64,000 bases of DNA from Chitinophaga pinensis. Its GTDB lineage: Bacteria; Pseudomonadota; Gammaproteobacteria; Burkholderiales; SG8-41. The stretch is taken from the NCBI GenBank assembly GCA_943329075.2, contig CALQCM020000006.1, forward strand, positions 62,001 through 126,000. The letters are read 5' to 3'. Shown in pieces: positions 7,565 through 16,254 of the stretch. The translations under genes were made by a program, and so were the position numbers. The stretch's first letter is position 1. Every line of letters starts with the position of its first letter. The notes beneath the pieces are model-generated. The model did no database searches and was not told the origin of the DNA. It saw only the letters and a program-made list of their open reading frames with translations.

Positions 7565-9067
7565 TCAGTTGAACTGCGGAACCTTGTTCAGATATTGCTT
7601 GCGCATCTCCGGCCGCACACGCTCCATCATTTCGCGATTCATGTCGAGCGGCGGTTTCGCCTCGGGCGGCATCAATGAAAAATATTCGACGCCTTTGGTG
7701 TCTTCACGAAACTGCACTTTGACGCGCTCAAGCAACTCAGGCGTCGTCAGCAGATCAAGTATGCTGCCGGCGAGCACCTTGGCGCCGGCGACTTCGCCCT
7801 TGTGCGCGATCGAATTCGTTTTGCCGACGGCGGCCTGCCAGTTGTGCGGCGTCACCAGCGGTATGCCCGCCGAAAAATCCAGCGTGCCGGTGGGCACGTT
7901 CCAGGTCACATCACCGCTGTCGTTCGATGAATACGACTGCTGGGCCGCGCCGAATTTCAGCGGCTGCGTGTTAAGCCCGATCTGCTTCAGGCCGAGCGAG
8001 GCCTGGAAGTCCTTCGCGAATTTCACTTCGTCGTCGCTCCACTTCGGCAGGCCGACGGCATCGATGTTCTTCTGGATCGCTTCGGCCATCACCTTGTTCC
8101 CCAGTTGCGGCCAGGCCGAGGCGACGAACTCCATGTCCATGGTGGTGCCGGTCATCAGCGCCGCGCCCTTGCCGATGTTGACCAGTTTGTCGAAGTTTTC
8201 CTTCGCCGCCGGCCCGGTCGAGTCGCGCACATACCACCAGATCTGCGCGAGGTCCGGAATGATGTTGGGCTGGATGCCGCCCATCGTGATGGTGCGGTGC
8301 CCGCGATAGGTCGGGCGCAGATGTTCGCGCAACTTGTCGAAACCGATGCTCATCAGTTCGACGGCATCGAGCGCGTCCTTGCCTTCCCACGGTGCCACCG
8401 CACCGTGCGCGGTCTTGCCGTGAAAAGTGAACTTGGCGCTGATCGCGGCGTAATTGCGCAGACCGAAAGTGGTGCGCATGTTGTCGCCGATGTGGATCAG
8501 GATCGCGGCGTCGGCGTCCTTGAAATAACCGGCGCGCACGAGAAAGGGCCGGCTGATCAACTGTTCTTCGGCAGGGCCGAAGGACAAGGCAATGGTGCCC
8601 GGCAGTTTGTAACGCTCCATCGTCTGCTTGAGCGCGTAGGCCGCCGCGACGGCCACCGCACCGTGCGTGTTGTGGCCCTCCATATGGCCGGGCGCGCCCT
8701 GCACCAGGGGTTTGCGTGGAAAACTCAGCGGATCCTGCGAGCCTTCGGGCAGCGCATCGATTTCGGTGACGATGACGATCTTCGGTTTGCCGCTGCCCCA
8801 CTGCGCCCAGACGTTGGTCGGCATGCCGGCGCCGCCGACCTCGACCTTGAAGCCGATGCCTTCCAGCGTCTGCTTGAGGAATTTCGCGCTCTCGTGTTCC
8901 TGCATGCCGAGTTCGCCGAAATAAAACAGCGAGTCGCCGACGATGGCGGTCGCCTCGGCATTGCGGTCGATGACCTCGAAGGCGTGTTTTTTTTGTTCGT
9001 CGCTGGCGGCGTAACACTGGCCCGTAAACAGCAAAACGGCAATGACAGCGGCACATGATCTGCGCAT
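7565..9067 (-). CDS. M20 family amidohydrolase (AbgB-like), exported
   Basis: 500 residues with a signal peptide (MRRSCAAVIAVLLFTGQCYA, cleavage near A20), so periplasmic. The peptidase M20 fold is shown by the metal-site region HMEGHNTHGAVAVAAAYALK, the dimerisation domain start FHGKTAHGAVAPWEGKDALD and the C-terminal NDSGDVTWNVPT, which matches the SxDxGDVxW segment of p-aminobenzoyl-glutamate hydrolase subunit B. The usual Cys in the first metal motif (HxCGHN) is Glu here. It probably hydrolyses an N-acyl amino-acid or amide substrate. It stands alone between the repeats and the pilin-like pair. Confidence 0.88.
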   Translation of the reverse strand: MRRSCAAVIAVLLFTGQCYAASDEQKKHAFEVIDRNAEATAIVGDSLFYFGELGMQEHESAKFLKQTLEGIGFKVEVGGAGMPTNVWAQWGSGKPKIVIVTEIDALPEGSQDPLSFPRKPLVQGAPGHMEGHNTHGAVAVAAAYALKQTMERYKLPGTIALSFGPAEEQLISRPFLVRAGYFKDADAAILIHIGDNMRTTFGLRNYAAISAKFTFHGKTAHGAVAPWEGKDALDAVELMSIGFDKLREHLRPTYRGHRTITMGGIQPNIIPDLAQIWWYVRDSTGPAAKENFDKLVNIGKGAALMTGTTMDMEFVASAWPQLGNKVMAEAIQKNIDAVGLPKWSDDEVKFAKDFQASLGLKQIGLNTQPLKFGAAQQSYSSNDSGDVTWNVPTGTLDFSAGIPLVTPHNWQAAVGKTNSIAHKGEVAGAKVLAGSILDLLTTPELLERVKVQFREDTKGVEYFSLMPPEAKPPLDMNREMMERVRPEMRKQYLNKVPQFN

Positions 9068-9117
9068 GAAAAACTCCTTCGTCAGAAATTCAATACAGAT
9101 TCGCGGCGCAACAATGC

Positions 9118-9813
9118 TTACGGGAGCTTGCCGGCGGCGATGGCCTTGCCGATCAGCACGGCAGTCGGAATGAAAGTCACGATGTCGTCGAACTCGCCGC
9201 CACCCGCGGCGGTACTTGTCGTATCAATGCGTCTGATAAATGTTACGGACGCCGTGTTATTCGTAATCTCGTCGGCGTTCGTTACCCCTGAAGAAGAGTT
9301 CGCGCGCACCGCACCAGCATCATTAGTACCGAAATTCTCCGGGCCATGCGACCACACGACCGCAGGCACCAGCGTTGCGTAGTTGACGAGCGCGCCGGCC
9401 GCATTTCTTTCCTGGATTGTTTTTGTACCAACGGAGGTCAGCAAAAAAGTGGCGTTGGCGAACGCAGGAGTGACGCTGTACTGGATCATGTTGCCCCATG
9501 CGTCGAGTTTGGGCGATCCCAGCGTCGTCCATGGAATGAAGCCGGTGCACGCCACCTCGTCCGCACAAGCCGCAGCTTCCAACCCGTTGGCCGCCGAAGT
9601 CGCGGGCCGGGGCAAACGGCCGTTAATCATTACAAAGCCGATCAATGCGTCATTAACGTCATTGATTGCTTTTTGCGTGTCGCGGATCTTGCCTTGCTGA
9701 ATCTGCTGATTGATCGGCGCCAAAATGCCGCCCAGCACCAATGCCAGCACAAACAGGGCGATGGCGATCTCGATCAGCACGAATGCCCGTTGAACTGTTC
9801 TCATCTTGATCAT
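9118..9813 (-). CDS. type IV pilin/pseudopilin-like protein
   Basis: About 231 residues from the ATG at 9813. The N-terminus has a short basic leader then AFVLIEIAIALFVLALVLGG, the class III prepilin pattern with Glu at +5; the residue before Phe is Ala where Gly is usual. The periplasmic part contains NGRLPRPA and FIPWTTLGSPKLDAWGN, as in many pseudopilins, and no catalytic motif. It would be processed by a prepilin peptidase and anchored in the inner membrane. No pilus or type II secretion assembly genes are in the window. Divergent from the next gene. Confidence 0.75.
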   Translation of the reverse strand: MIKMRTVQRAFVLIEIAIALFVLALVLGGILAPINQQIQQGKIRDTQKAINDVNDALIGFVMINGRLPRPATSAANGLEAAACADEVACTGFIPWTTLGSPKLDAWGNMIQYSVTPAFANATFLLTSVGTKTIQERNAAGALVNYATLVPAVVWSHGPENFGTNDAGAVRANSSSGVTNADEITNNTASVTFIRRIDTTSTAAGGGEFDDIVTFIPTAVLIGKAIAAGKLP

Positions 9814-9950
9814 GTCTGAAACGATGCCTTTTCCCCGCCTGCAAAACGGCCGAAGCGTGTTATATTTCCTACACTTAGGCCAAGCCGGGATGAGATTATC
9901 ATGAAACATTTCGATTTCCTATGGCTTGGTGCCGTAACGCGGCGGACTGC

Positions 9951-11195
9951 ATGCCCCATTTACCCAAATTACCGTTGACTGCCCGACGCCAGCGCGGCCA
10001 GATCATCCTGTTGACGATGATCCTCGTGCTGATGATTGCCGCAGCGGGTGTGACGCGCTACGCGCTGTCCGGTGCGTCGGTTGTCGCCGAACAGGTCGCC
10101 AATAACGCTGCACAACTGGCGATTATAAAAACCGCCTTGATCGCTTATGCGGTCAATGGCCGCAACCCGGCGCCGGCAGCCTGTCCGACCACAACTAATG
10201 CGCGACCCGGTGAATTGCCATGCCCTGATACCGATAACGACGGCATCGAGGAGTGCTTGTGTACTGCTGCACAGCGTGTTGGTCGCGTGCCCTGGAAAAC
10301 CCTCGGCATCGCGGAACCCAAAGATGCTGCTGGCGAAACATTCTGGTATGTGCTGAGCGCCTCGCACCGGCCGTGGTATTCGACCGGCGGCCCTGCCATG
10401 ATCAACAGCGATAGCAAGGGTTCGCTACCCGTCTGGAAAGACGATATGGTAACCAACCTGACCAACGAAGCAATCGCGGTCATTATCGCGCCGGGCCAGG
10501 CGATTGGCACGCAAACCCGCTCCACCACAGCAACAGCGAGCTGCGCGCTAACCAGCACAACCATCGCCCAGAATCTGTGTGCAAACAATTACCTTGAAGG
10601 GACTCCGGGGGGCGGCTTCAACTGGAAAAACAACGGGCCCTTCGTGATGTCGCTGACGACGCCCTCGCCAAGTACTTTTAACGATCAGTTGCTACCGGTG
10701 ACGACGTCAGACATTTTGCCGGTGATCGAACAGCGCGTCGGCAAGGATGTAATTGCGCTGCTCAAACAATACAAGACCACCTTGTCCTATTTCCCTTGGG
10801 CATCTGACGACTGGAGCGGTCAGAGCCACAACAACGCCCGTTACGGCAATGTGCCACTCAAACAGGCTTCGCCCAAGGACTGGGGTACCAACGGTCTGCC
10901 AAGCGTACCGGTTTATCTTACGCTGAACGACTGGTGGCGCGTGCTGTATTACGCCGTAGGCGACCGCGTCACCCAAACGCCGGTCACATTCAACGTCTTC
11001 AACTACGGCGGCGGCGGCAACACCAGCGCCATCGTGATTACACCTGGCCCGGCCGGCGCATCGCGCCCCAGCACCAACTGGTCGGACTACGTCGACGACG
11101 CCACCAACCGCGACGGTGACGATACCTTCGCCGCGCCGGCCTCCTCGGCTTATACCAAAGACCACCTGTTCAGCATTCCCTATCCGTATCCCTGA
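9951..11195 (+). CDS. membrane-anchored pilin-associated protein, unnamed
   Basis: 414 residues from 9951; an in-frame ATG at 9921 is also possible and neither has a convincing ribosome site. One N-terminal membrane segment (IILLTMILVLMIAAAGV) follows a basic stretch, then a large exported domain. NGRNPAPAACP, GRVPWKTLGI and a stretch ending in FWYVLS parallel NGRLPRPA, FIPWTTLGS and the following strand in the divergent pseudopilin, so the two probably share ancestry and work together. Several cysteines early in the exported part (CP, CPDTD, CLC) could form disulfides. The function is not known to me; a minor-pilin or PilX-like role is inference. Confidence 0.65.
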   Translation: MPHLPKLPLTARRQRGQIILLTMILVLMIAAAGVTRYALSGASVVAEQVANNAAQLAIIKTALIAYAVNGRNPAPAACPTTTNARPGELPCPDTDNDGIEECLCTAAQRVGRVPWKTLGIAEPKDAAGETFWYVLSASHRPWYSTGGPAMINSDSKGSLPVWKDDMVTNLTNEAIAVIIAPGQAIGTQTRSTTATASCALTSTTIAQNLCANNYLEGTPGGGFNWKNNGPFVMSLTTPSPSTFNDQLLPVTTSDILPVIEQRVGKDVIALLKQYKTTLSYFPWASDDWSGQSHNNARYGNVPLKQASPKDWGTNGLPSVPVYLTLNDWWRVLYYAVGDRVTQTPVTFNVFNYGGGGNTSAIVITPGPAGASRPSTNWSDYVDDATNRDGDDTFAAPASSAYTKDHLFSIPYPYP

Positions 11196-11267
11196 GGCAT
11201 GTGCTGCCGCCTTTGACCGCGCGCCCGCCGGCTTCTAGAATCCGGCCTTCCTCTTCTGCGGTCAACC

Positions 11268-12236
11268 ATGAAAAATCTTCCGCGATATACCGCGTTTGCC
11301 CTGCTGGCATCGGCTGCCGTGCCCTGCGCACAGGCGCAAACCTACCCCACCCGCCCCATCCGTCTCGTCGTCTCCTTCGCCGCCGGCGGCGGGGTTGACC
11401 TCGTCGCACGTCTGATCGGCCAAAAACTTTCCGAAGCATGGAGCCAGCAGGTGGTGATCGACAACCGGCCGGGTGCCGGCGGCAATGTCAGCGCGGAAAT
11501 GGTCGCCAAATCGCCGCCCGACGGTTATACGATTTACATGTCGAGTGCGTCGGTGGTGGTCAACGCCAGCCTCTACAAATCGCTGCCCTACGATCCGCTG
11601 AAGGATTTCGCGCCGGTCACGCTGCTGGTCAATGCGCACAACGTACTGGTGGCACACCCGTCGCTGCCGGCGAAAAACATCCGCGAATTGATCGCGCTGG
11701 CGAAAAAGGCGCCGGGGCAGATCAACTACGCCTCCACCGGCAGCGGCAGTTCGGGCCACCTGGCGATGGAACTCTTTCGCAGCATGGCGGGTATCGAATT
11801 GACGCACGTGCCGTACAAAGTCATCGGCCAGACCACCGCCGATCTGCTCTCGGGCCAGGTCTCGTTGTGGTTTCCGACCATGCCGGGCGTGCTGCAACAC
11901 ATCAAAGGCGGCCGCATGATGGCGCTTGGCGTTTCGGGCAGCCGTCGCGCACCGGTGTTGCCGAACGTGCCCACCATCGCTGAAGCCGGTGTGCCGGGCT
12001 ACGACGCGTCGACGTGGTATCCGCTGCTCGCGCCGGCCGGCACGCCTGCCGCCATCATCGAAAAGATGAACGCGCAGCTCGTCACCATACTCGCCACTGG
12101 CGACGTGCGCGAAAAATTACAAGCGCAGGGCATCGAACCGGTGGGTTCGTCGCCGGCGCAGCTTGGCGCACATTTGAAAAGCGAAATGGTGAAATGGGAA
12201 AAAGTCGTGCGCTTGTCGGGAGCGAAAGTTGATTAG
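11268..12236 (+). CDS. Bug/TctC periplasmic solute receptor 1
   Basis: 322 residues, the usual length for the family. Signal peptide MKNLPRYTAFALLASAAVPC with cleavage after AQAQ. Family signatures in order: RPIRLVVSFAAGGGVD, a ligand loop around PPDGYTIYM, LPYDPLKDFAPVT, AHPSLPAKN, HVPYK and PTIAEAGVPGYD. Such receptors bind carboxylates in the periplasm and deliver them to TctA/TctB, which are absent here. A second receptor follows after a repeat block. Confidence 0.93.
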   Translation: MKNLPRYTAFALLASAAVPCAQAQTYPTRPIRLVVSFAAGGGVDLVARLIGQKLSEAWSQQVVIDNRPGAGGNVSAEMVAKSPPDGYTIYMSSASVVVNASLYKSLPYDPLKDFAPVTLLVNAHNVLVAHPSLPAKNIRELIALAKKAPGQINYASTGSGSSGHLAMELFRSMAGIELTHVPYKVIGQTTADLLSGQVSLWFPTMPGVLQHIKGGRMMALGVSGSRRAPVLPNVPTIAEAGVPGYDASTWYPLLAPAGTPAAIIEKMNAQLVTILATGDVREKLQAQGIEPVGSSPAQLGAHLKSEMVKWEKVVRLSGAKVD

Positions 12237-12239
12237 GGT

Positions 12240-12487
12240 AACGCTGAATAAGTTGATTCCGTTCATGGTTCGACAAACTCACCACGAACGGAATCAAGCT
12301 CTTGCCGTTCGTCCTGAGCTTTGTCGAAGGGAGCCTGTCGAAGGAATTTATCAGCGATTCCTTAGGCGTGTAACCAGCGGCGTGCTTGCCGCATCCAATG
12401 CGTCATCCCCGCGAAAGCGGGGATCCAGCTTTTTGTTGATTATTCGCAACGCGAAAATCTGGACTCCCGCCTGCGCGGGAGTGACGG
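12240..12487. repeat. repeat block between two receptor genes
   Basis: 12240-12362 contains inverted GATTCCGTTCATGGTTCGAC / CACGAACGGAATC arms and the CCGTTCGTCCTGAGC-type element common in proteobacterial genomes. 12403-12487 is a pair of the TCATCCCCGCGAAAGCGGGG / CCCGCCTGCGCGGGAGTGAC type. The right end of the second element runs directly into the signal peptide of the next receptor. Confidence 0.85.
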
Positions 12488-13446
12488 TATTCATTGGCGT
12501 CGTTTGCTACCTGACTGCATCGCAGGCCGCCGCCCAATCAAATTATCCCAACAAACCGGTGCGCCTGATCGTCGCCGCCGGCCCCGGCGGTTCGGGCGAT
12601 CTGCTTGGCCGCGCGCTCGCGCACAAGCTGAGCGAACTGTGGGGCCAGCAAATGGTGATCGACAACCGGCCCGGCGCCGGCACTGTGATCGGCACCACCA
12701 TCGCCGCCAAGTCCGCACCCGACGGTTACACGCTGTTCCAGGCCAATGCCGCGCACACCATCAATCCAGCGTTGACGCGCGATCTGCCCTACGACACGCA
12801 GCGCGCCTTCATACCGATCAGCTTGTCGGCGGAACTGCCCAACGTGCTGGTGCTGCATCCCTCGGTGCCGGCGCGCACTTTGAAAGAACTGATCGCACTG
12901 GCCCAGGCAAAGCCGGGGCAACTCAACTATGCCTCGTCCGGCATCGGCAACGCCACGCATCTGGCTGCGGAACTCTTCCGCAGCGTGACGCACACGCAGA
13001 TGGTGCACGTGCCCTACAAGAGTGGCGGCTTCGCACTGACCGGCGTGATGTCGGCGCAGGTGCAAATGTATTTCGCCACGCTGCCCTCGGCACTGCCGCA
13101 TATCAACAGCGGCCGCCTCAATGCACTGGCCGTCACCAGCATCCGCCGTTCGTCGGCGGCGCCGCAGTTGCCGACCATGAGCGAAGCCGGCGTGCCCGGT
13201 TATGAAATCACGTCGTGGTACGGCATCCTCGCGCCGGCGGGCACACCGGCGGCGATCGTGGCAAAACTGACTCGCGACATCGCCGCCACGCTGAAAGATC
13301 CGCAGGTGCGCAGCCAGATTGCCGCGCAGGGCGCCGATCCGGTCGGCAACTCGCCCGCGGAATTCAGCGCCTTCATTTCGCGCGAGCTGGTGAAATGGGC
13401 AAAACTGATCAAAGATGCCGATATCAAGGCAGAGCCAGGCGGCTGA
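12481..13446 (+). CDS. Bug/TctC receptor 2, 5' end formed by a repeat
   Basis: From the GTG at 12481 the protein is 321 residues, exactly family length; the frame also stays open back to an ATG at 12229 through repeat DNA. The GTG is the last part of the GCGGGAGTGACGG repeat arm. The resulting leader VTVFIGVVCYLTASQAAAQ has a hydrophobic core and cleavage site but no Lys/Arg, unlike the other receptors here, so the original start and basic n-region seem to have been lost. The mature part is intact: RLIVAAGPGGSGD, APDGYTLFQ, HVPYKSGG, PTMSEAGVPGYE. Whether it is well translated and exported is uncertain. Confidence 0.75.
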   Translation: MTVFIGVVCYLTASQAAAQSNYPNKPVRLIVAAGPGGSGDLLGRALAHKLSELWGQQMVIDNRPGAGTVIGTTIAAKSAPDGYTLFQANAAHTINPALTRDLPYDTQRAFIPISLSAELPNVLVLHPSVPARTLKELIALAQAKPGQLNYASSGIGNATHLAAELFRSVTHTQMVHVPYKSGGFALTGVMSAQVQMYFATLPSALPHINSGRLNALAVTSIRRSSAAPQLPTMSEAGVPGYEITSWYGILAPAGTPAAIVAKLTRDIAATLKDPQVRSQIAAQGADPVGNSPAEFSAFISRELVKWAKLIKDADIKAEPGG

Positions 13447-13493
13447 ACCCGGCTGGGTAAGCATTGCGCACCGCCGGGCTTTCGTGGCGCAGG

Positions 13494-13687
13494 CGCCCCG
13501 CCTGCGTCAAAACACCGTGGCATACGCGAGCGTTGGCGCTTCTCGCAGGCGAGGCGCCTGCGCCACAATGCTGCCAATGTCTGTGCGCCTGACAACGCCG
13601 CAGGCCAGAAGGAGCACAGTATCGTAGCGCGGAAGGAGCGTAGCGTATTCCGGGACACCGTTGAACGGTGCGCGGTGCGCACCCTAC
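13494..13687. repeat. three repeat families between convergent genes
   Basis: 13494-13566 is a paired GTGGCGCAGGCG / CGCCTGCGCCAC element. 13624-13656 is half of the TAGCCCGGA-type element (here GTAGCGCGGAAGGAGCG). 13662-13687 is a GTGCGCACCCTAC arm; its CTA forms the TAG stop of the CMD gene at 13684. Confidence 0.8.
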
Positions 13688-14136
13688 GCCGCAGGTCTGC
13701 TCCGCGACTTCTTGGCACGTGATATTCGCGCCGCCGCCTTCTCGGTCTTGATTTCTTCCATCGCCTCCAGCATGCAGGTCACGCCGTAGGTCAGCACCTT
13801 CATGCCGCAGGGGTTGACGCAGACCATCAGCGCCTCGGCGATTTCCTCGGGCTTCCAGCCCATCTGCAGGGCCTTCTTCAGGTGTTGTCGCAGATGCGGC
13901 TGGTTCGGCGGGTTCGACATCTCGACCGCCAGCGCGATGATATGAAACAGCTCGTGCATTTTCTCGCTGAAGCGCCGCGGCTTCTCGCGGATGACGTAAT
14001 CGAGATCGAGCAGCACCTTCATGTAATCCGGGAAATGCTCGGCGATGAAGGTGTGTGCCGGATAACGCTTGCCGCGCCGTTTGGCGATTTCGTCGGCCAG
14101 TTTGCTGCCTGATTTTATTTTCTGTGCGCTTGCCAT
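13684..14136 (-). CDS. carboxymuconolactone decarboxylase (CMD)-like protein without CxxC
   Basis: 150 residues with GGAGGAG 6 nt before the ATG. The CMD/AhpD helical core is seen in HELFHIIALAVEMSNPP and WKPEEIAEALMVCVNPCGMK. The redox CxxC of AhpD is missing: the only pair is C-V-N-P-C. It is therefore more likely a decarboxylase- or chaperone-like member than a peroxidase. The Lys/Arg-rich C-terminus (AKKSRSRPAA) ends in a stop codon made by the adjacent repeat. Divergent from receptor 3. Confidence 0.75.
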   Translation of the reverse strand: MASAQKIKSGSKLADEIAKRRGKRYPAHTFIAEHFPDYMKVLLDLDYVIREKPRRFSEKMHELFHIIALAVEMSNPPNQPHLRQHLKKALQMGWKPEEIAEALMVCVNPCGMKVLTYGVTCMLEAMEEIKTEKAAARISRAKKSRSRPAA

Positions 14137-14202
14137 GACTTGCTCCTCCGATTGATTCGTGCACAGGATACTACGAGGCGGCCAGACACATGCCCCTTCA
14201 CC

Positions 14203-14283
14203 GGGGAGAACAGAGGTGGGGGTGCCGGTGCAATCCGTTTACCCCCCCATCCCAACCTTCCCCCACCAGGGGGGAAGGAGGAG
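14203..14283. repeat. CCCC/GGGG-rich repeat that supplies a ribosome binding site
   Basis: Arms CTTCCCCC and GGGGGGAAGG, a relative of the elements at 52474 and 61666. Its right arm ends in AAGGAGGAG (14275-14283), placed 9 nt before the start codon of receptor 3, so the repeat provides the Shine-Dalgarno sequence. Confidence 0.75.
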
Positions 14284-14292
14284 AATTACGAC

Positions 14293-15264
14293 ATGTTACT
14301 TAGAATAACGGTCGTTTCGTCTCTGTCGCTGGCCGCAGCCACGATCGGCGTCCCCTCTGGCGCGCAGAATTTTCCGCAACGCGCCATCCGCATCGTCGTG
14401 CCCTTCGCGCCCGGCGGCGCCAACGACAACGCGGCGCGTGTGGTCGCGCAAAAATTCGGCGAAGCCTTCGGCCAACCCGTGGTCGTGGACAACCGCCCCG
14501 GCGGCGCCACCAACGTCGGCACCGACATTGTCGCCAAGGCACCCGCCGACGGGCACACGCTGCTGGTCACCAATTCGTCACTCGCCACCAATCTCAGTCT
14601 TTATAAATCCCTGCCGTACGACGCACGCCGCGATCTGGCACCGGTGACGCTGATTTTCACCACACCGCTGGTGCTGGTCACGCATCCGTCGCTGCCGGTG
14701 AAGAACGTGCGCGATCTCGTTGCATTGGCGAAAGCGCGGCCCGGCCAGTTGACGTTTGGTTCCGCCGGCATTGCGAGCCCTGCGCATGTCAGCGGCGAGT
14801 TGCTCAACATGCTGACCGGCATCCGCACGATACACATCCCGTATAAAGGCGGCACGCAGGCGCTCGCCGATCTGCTCGGCGGACAAATCAGCTTCGCCTT
14901 TACCGGCGGGCCGGCGACGATCGAACTGATGAATGCCGGCAAGCTGCGCGTGCTCGCCACCACCGGACCGAAACGCTTCACGGTGACGCCGGACATTCCG
15001 ACCATCGCCGAATCCGGCGTGCCCGGCTACGACCTCGTTGGCTGGGTTGGACTGTTCACCACCGCCGGCACGCCCGCCGATGTGATCGCGCGGCTCAACG
15101 CCGAAGCGCAACGCGGCCTCGCCCAGCCCGATGCGAAAAAACGCATTGAAGACACCGGCGCCGAAGTCAGCACCGGCACCCCGCAGGAACTCGGTGCGTT
15201 TCTGGCGAAAGAAATCGACAAATACGCGAAGCTGATCCGCGTTGCCAATATTCGTCCGGAATAA
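14293..15264 (+). CDS. Bug/TctC periplasmic solute receptor 3
   Basis: 323 residues; the ATG at 14293 is preferred over an upstream in-frame ATG at 14140 because of the strong AAGGAGGAG and because it gives a proper leader (MLLRITVVSSLSLAAATIG, cleavage near SGAQ). Motifs: RIVVPFAPGGANDN, APADGHTLLV (His replaces the common Tyr), THPSLPVKN, HIPYKGG, PTIAESGVPGYD. No partner gene follows; repeats lie on both sides. Confidence 0.92.
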   Translation: MLLRITVVSSLSLAAATIGVPSGAQNFPQRAIRIVVPFAPGGANDNAARVVAQKFGEAFGQPVVVDNRPGGATNVGTDIVAKAPADGHTLLVTNSSLATNLSLYKSLPYDARRDLAPVTLIFTTPLVLVTHPSLPVKNVRDLVALAKARPGQLTFGSAGIASPAHVSGELLNMLTGIRTIHIPYKGGTQALADLLGGQISFAFTGGPATIELMNAGKLRVLATTGPKRFTVTPDIPTIAESGVPGYDLVGWVGLFTTAGTPADVIARLNAEAQRGLAQPDAKKRIEDTGAEVSTGTPQELGAFLAKEIDKYAKLIRVANIRPE

Positions 15265-15287
15265 TCACCGGTGACTCACCAAAACTC

Positions 15288-15473
15288 GTCGCTCCCGCGC
15301 AGGCGGGAGCCCAGTTTTCTGCCGTCATTCAATAAAGCTGGATTCCCGCCTGCGCGGGAATGACGGTTCAATAGACGATAGTTCGTAGGGTGCGCAACGC
15401 GCACGCGGTAACACGGTGAATGGTGCACGGTGCGCACCCTACGCACTGAATGCAGGCGAGTCGCCTGCGCTAC
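15288..15473. repeat. cluster of three palindromic repeat families
   Basis: 15288-15366 is a GCTCCCGCGCAGGCGGGAGC / TTCCCGCCTGCGCGGGAATG pair. 15385-15443 has GTAGGGTGCGCA arms. 15449-15473 is a single GCAGGCGAGTCGCCTGCG arm that abuts the stop codon of the next gene. Confidence 0.85.
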
Positions 15474-16097
15474 TTAGCGCCCGCGCGTCGGCGAACCCTC
15501 GATTTGCCCGAGTTGCACCGGCAGCGACACGATTGGATGCGGCCGGCCTTCGAGCAGCGGCGTGCGCGCGACGTTCATGATCATCGCCAGCGTCGCGTAG
15601 TAACCGACGATGCCGAGGATATCCACCACCCCGGATTCGCCGAACTTCGCCACCGTCGCCGCATACGTGGTGTCGCTTGCACCTTTGGTCGCCAGCACCT
15701 CTATGAGGAAATCGTAGAGCACCGCTTCGTCGTCCGTCATTTTCGCGGGCCGGCGGCCTTCGGCGATCGCGTTGGCAACGTCCACGGTCATGCCGGCATC
15801 GAGCGCCTGCAGAATGTGCACGTCCCACTCGAATTGCTGCGTCCACAGGCGTGAGGCCATCAATGCCGCCATCTCATTTAACTTGCGATCGAGCGGGCAA
15901 CGATAACGGTAGTACTCACCGACTTTCTGCAGACCGTCAGCCAGACCCGGGCTGCGGATGATCGGCCAGTACGGGCCTTCGACCTTGCCGCGCGGGCCGG
16001 CGATGATGTCGGCGGCGACTTTCTTCTGCGCGTCGGTCATCTTCTCGGTCGGGATCGGCGGCATGCGGTCGGGCAGGATTTTGAAACGGGCTTCCAT
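15474..16097 (-). CDS. CMD family protein, redox cysteines replaced
   Basis: 207 residues. The CMD helical core is recognised from LDRKLNEMAALMASRLWTQQ, FEWDVHILQALDAGM and the C-terminal LGIVGYYATLAMIMN. At the position of the AhpD CxxC-x-x-H signature it reads W-T-Q-Q-F-E-W-D-V-H, so it has neither Cys nor Sec, unlike the three UGA-containing relatives near 30-34 kb. Such CMD proteins appear beside dehydrogenases and receptors in catabolic loci; their chemistry is not settled. A repeat lies 57 bp upstream of the start. Confidence 0.82.
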   Translation of the reverse strand: MEARFKILPDRMPPIPTEKMTDAQKKVAADIIAGPRGKVEGPYWPIIRSPGLADGLQKVGEYYRYRCPLDRKLNEMAALMASRLWTQQFEWDVHILQALDAGMTVDVANAIAEGRRPAKMTDDEAVLYDFLIEVLATKGASDTTYAATVAKFGESGVVDILGIVGYYATLAMIMNVARTPLLEGRPHPIVSLPVQLGQIEGSPTRGR

Positions 16098-16139
16098 AAA
16101 GTCTCCATTAAAAGCAGAAAATTAAAATCTCCACCGGCC

Positions 16140-16216
16140 AGTAGCCCGGATGGAATGAAAGGCAATCCGGGGTAGCGCTCCCCGGAATACGCTGCGCTCC
16201 TTCCGGACTACGGCAC
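16140..16216. repeat. TAGCCCGGA-type inverted repeat
   Basis: Arms GTAGCCCGGATGGAATGAAAG and CTTCCGGACTAC surround GGGGTAGCGCTCCCC. Same family as 13624 and 63750. Confidence 0.85.
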
Positions 16217-16254
16217 TGCGAAGTCGAAAATCAGGAAACGCAATGATACTTGAG

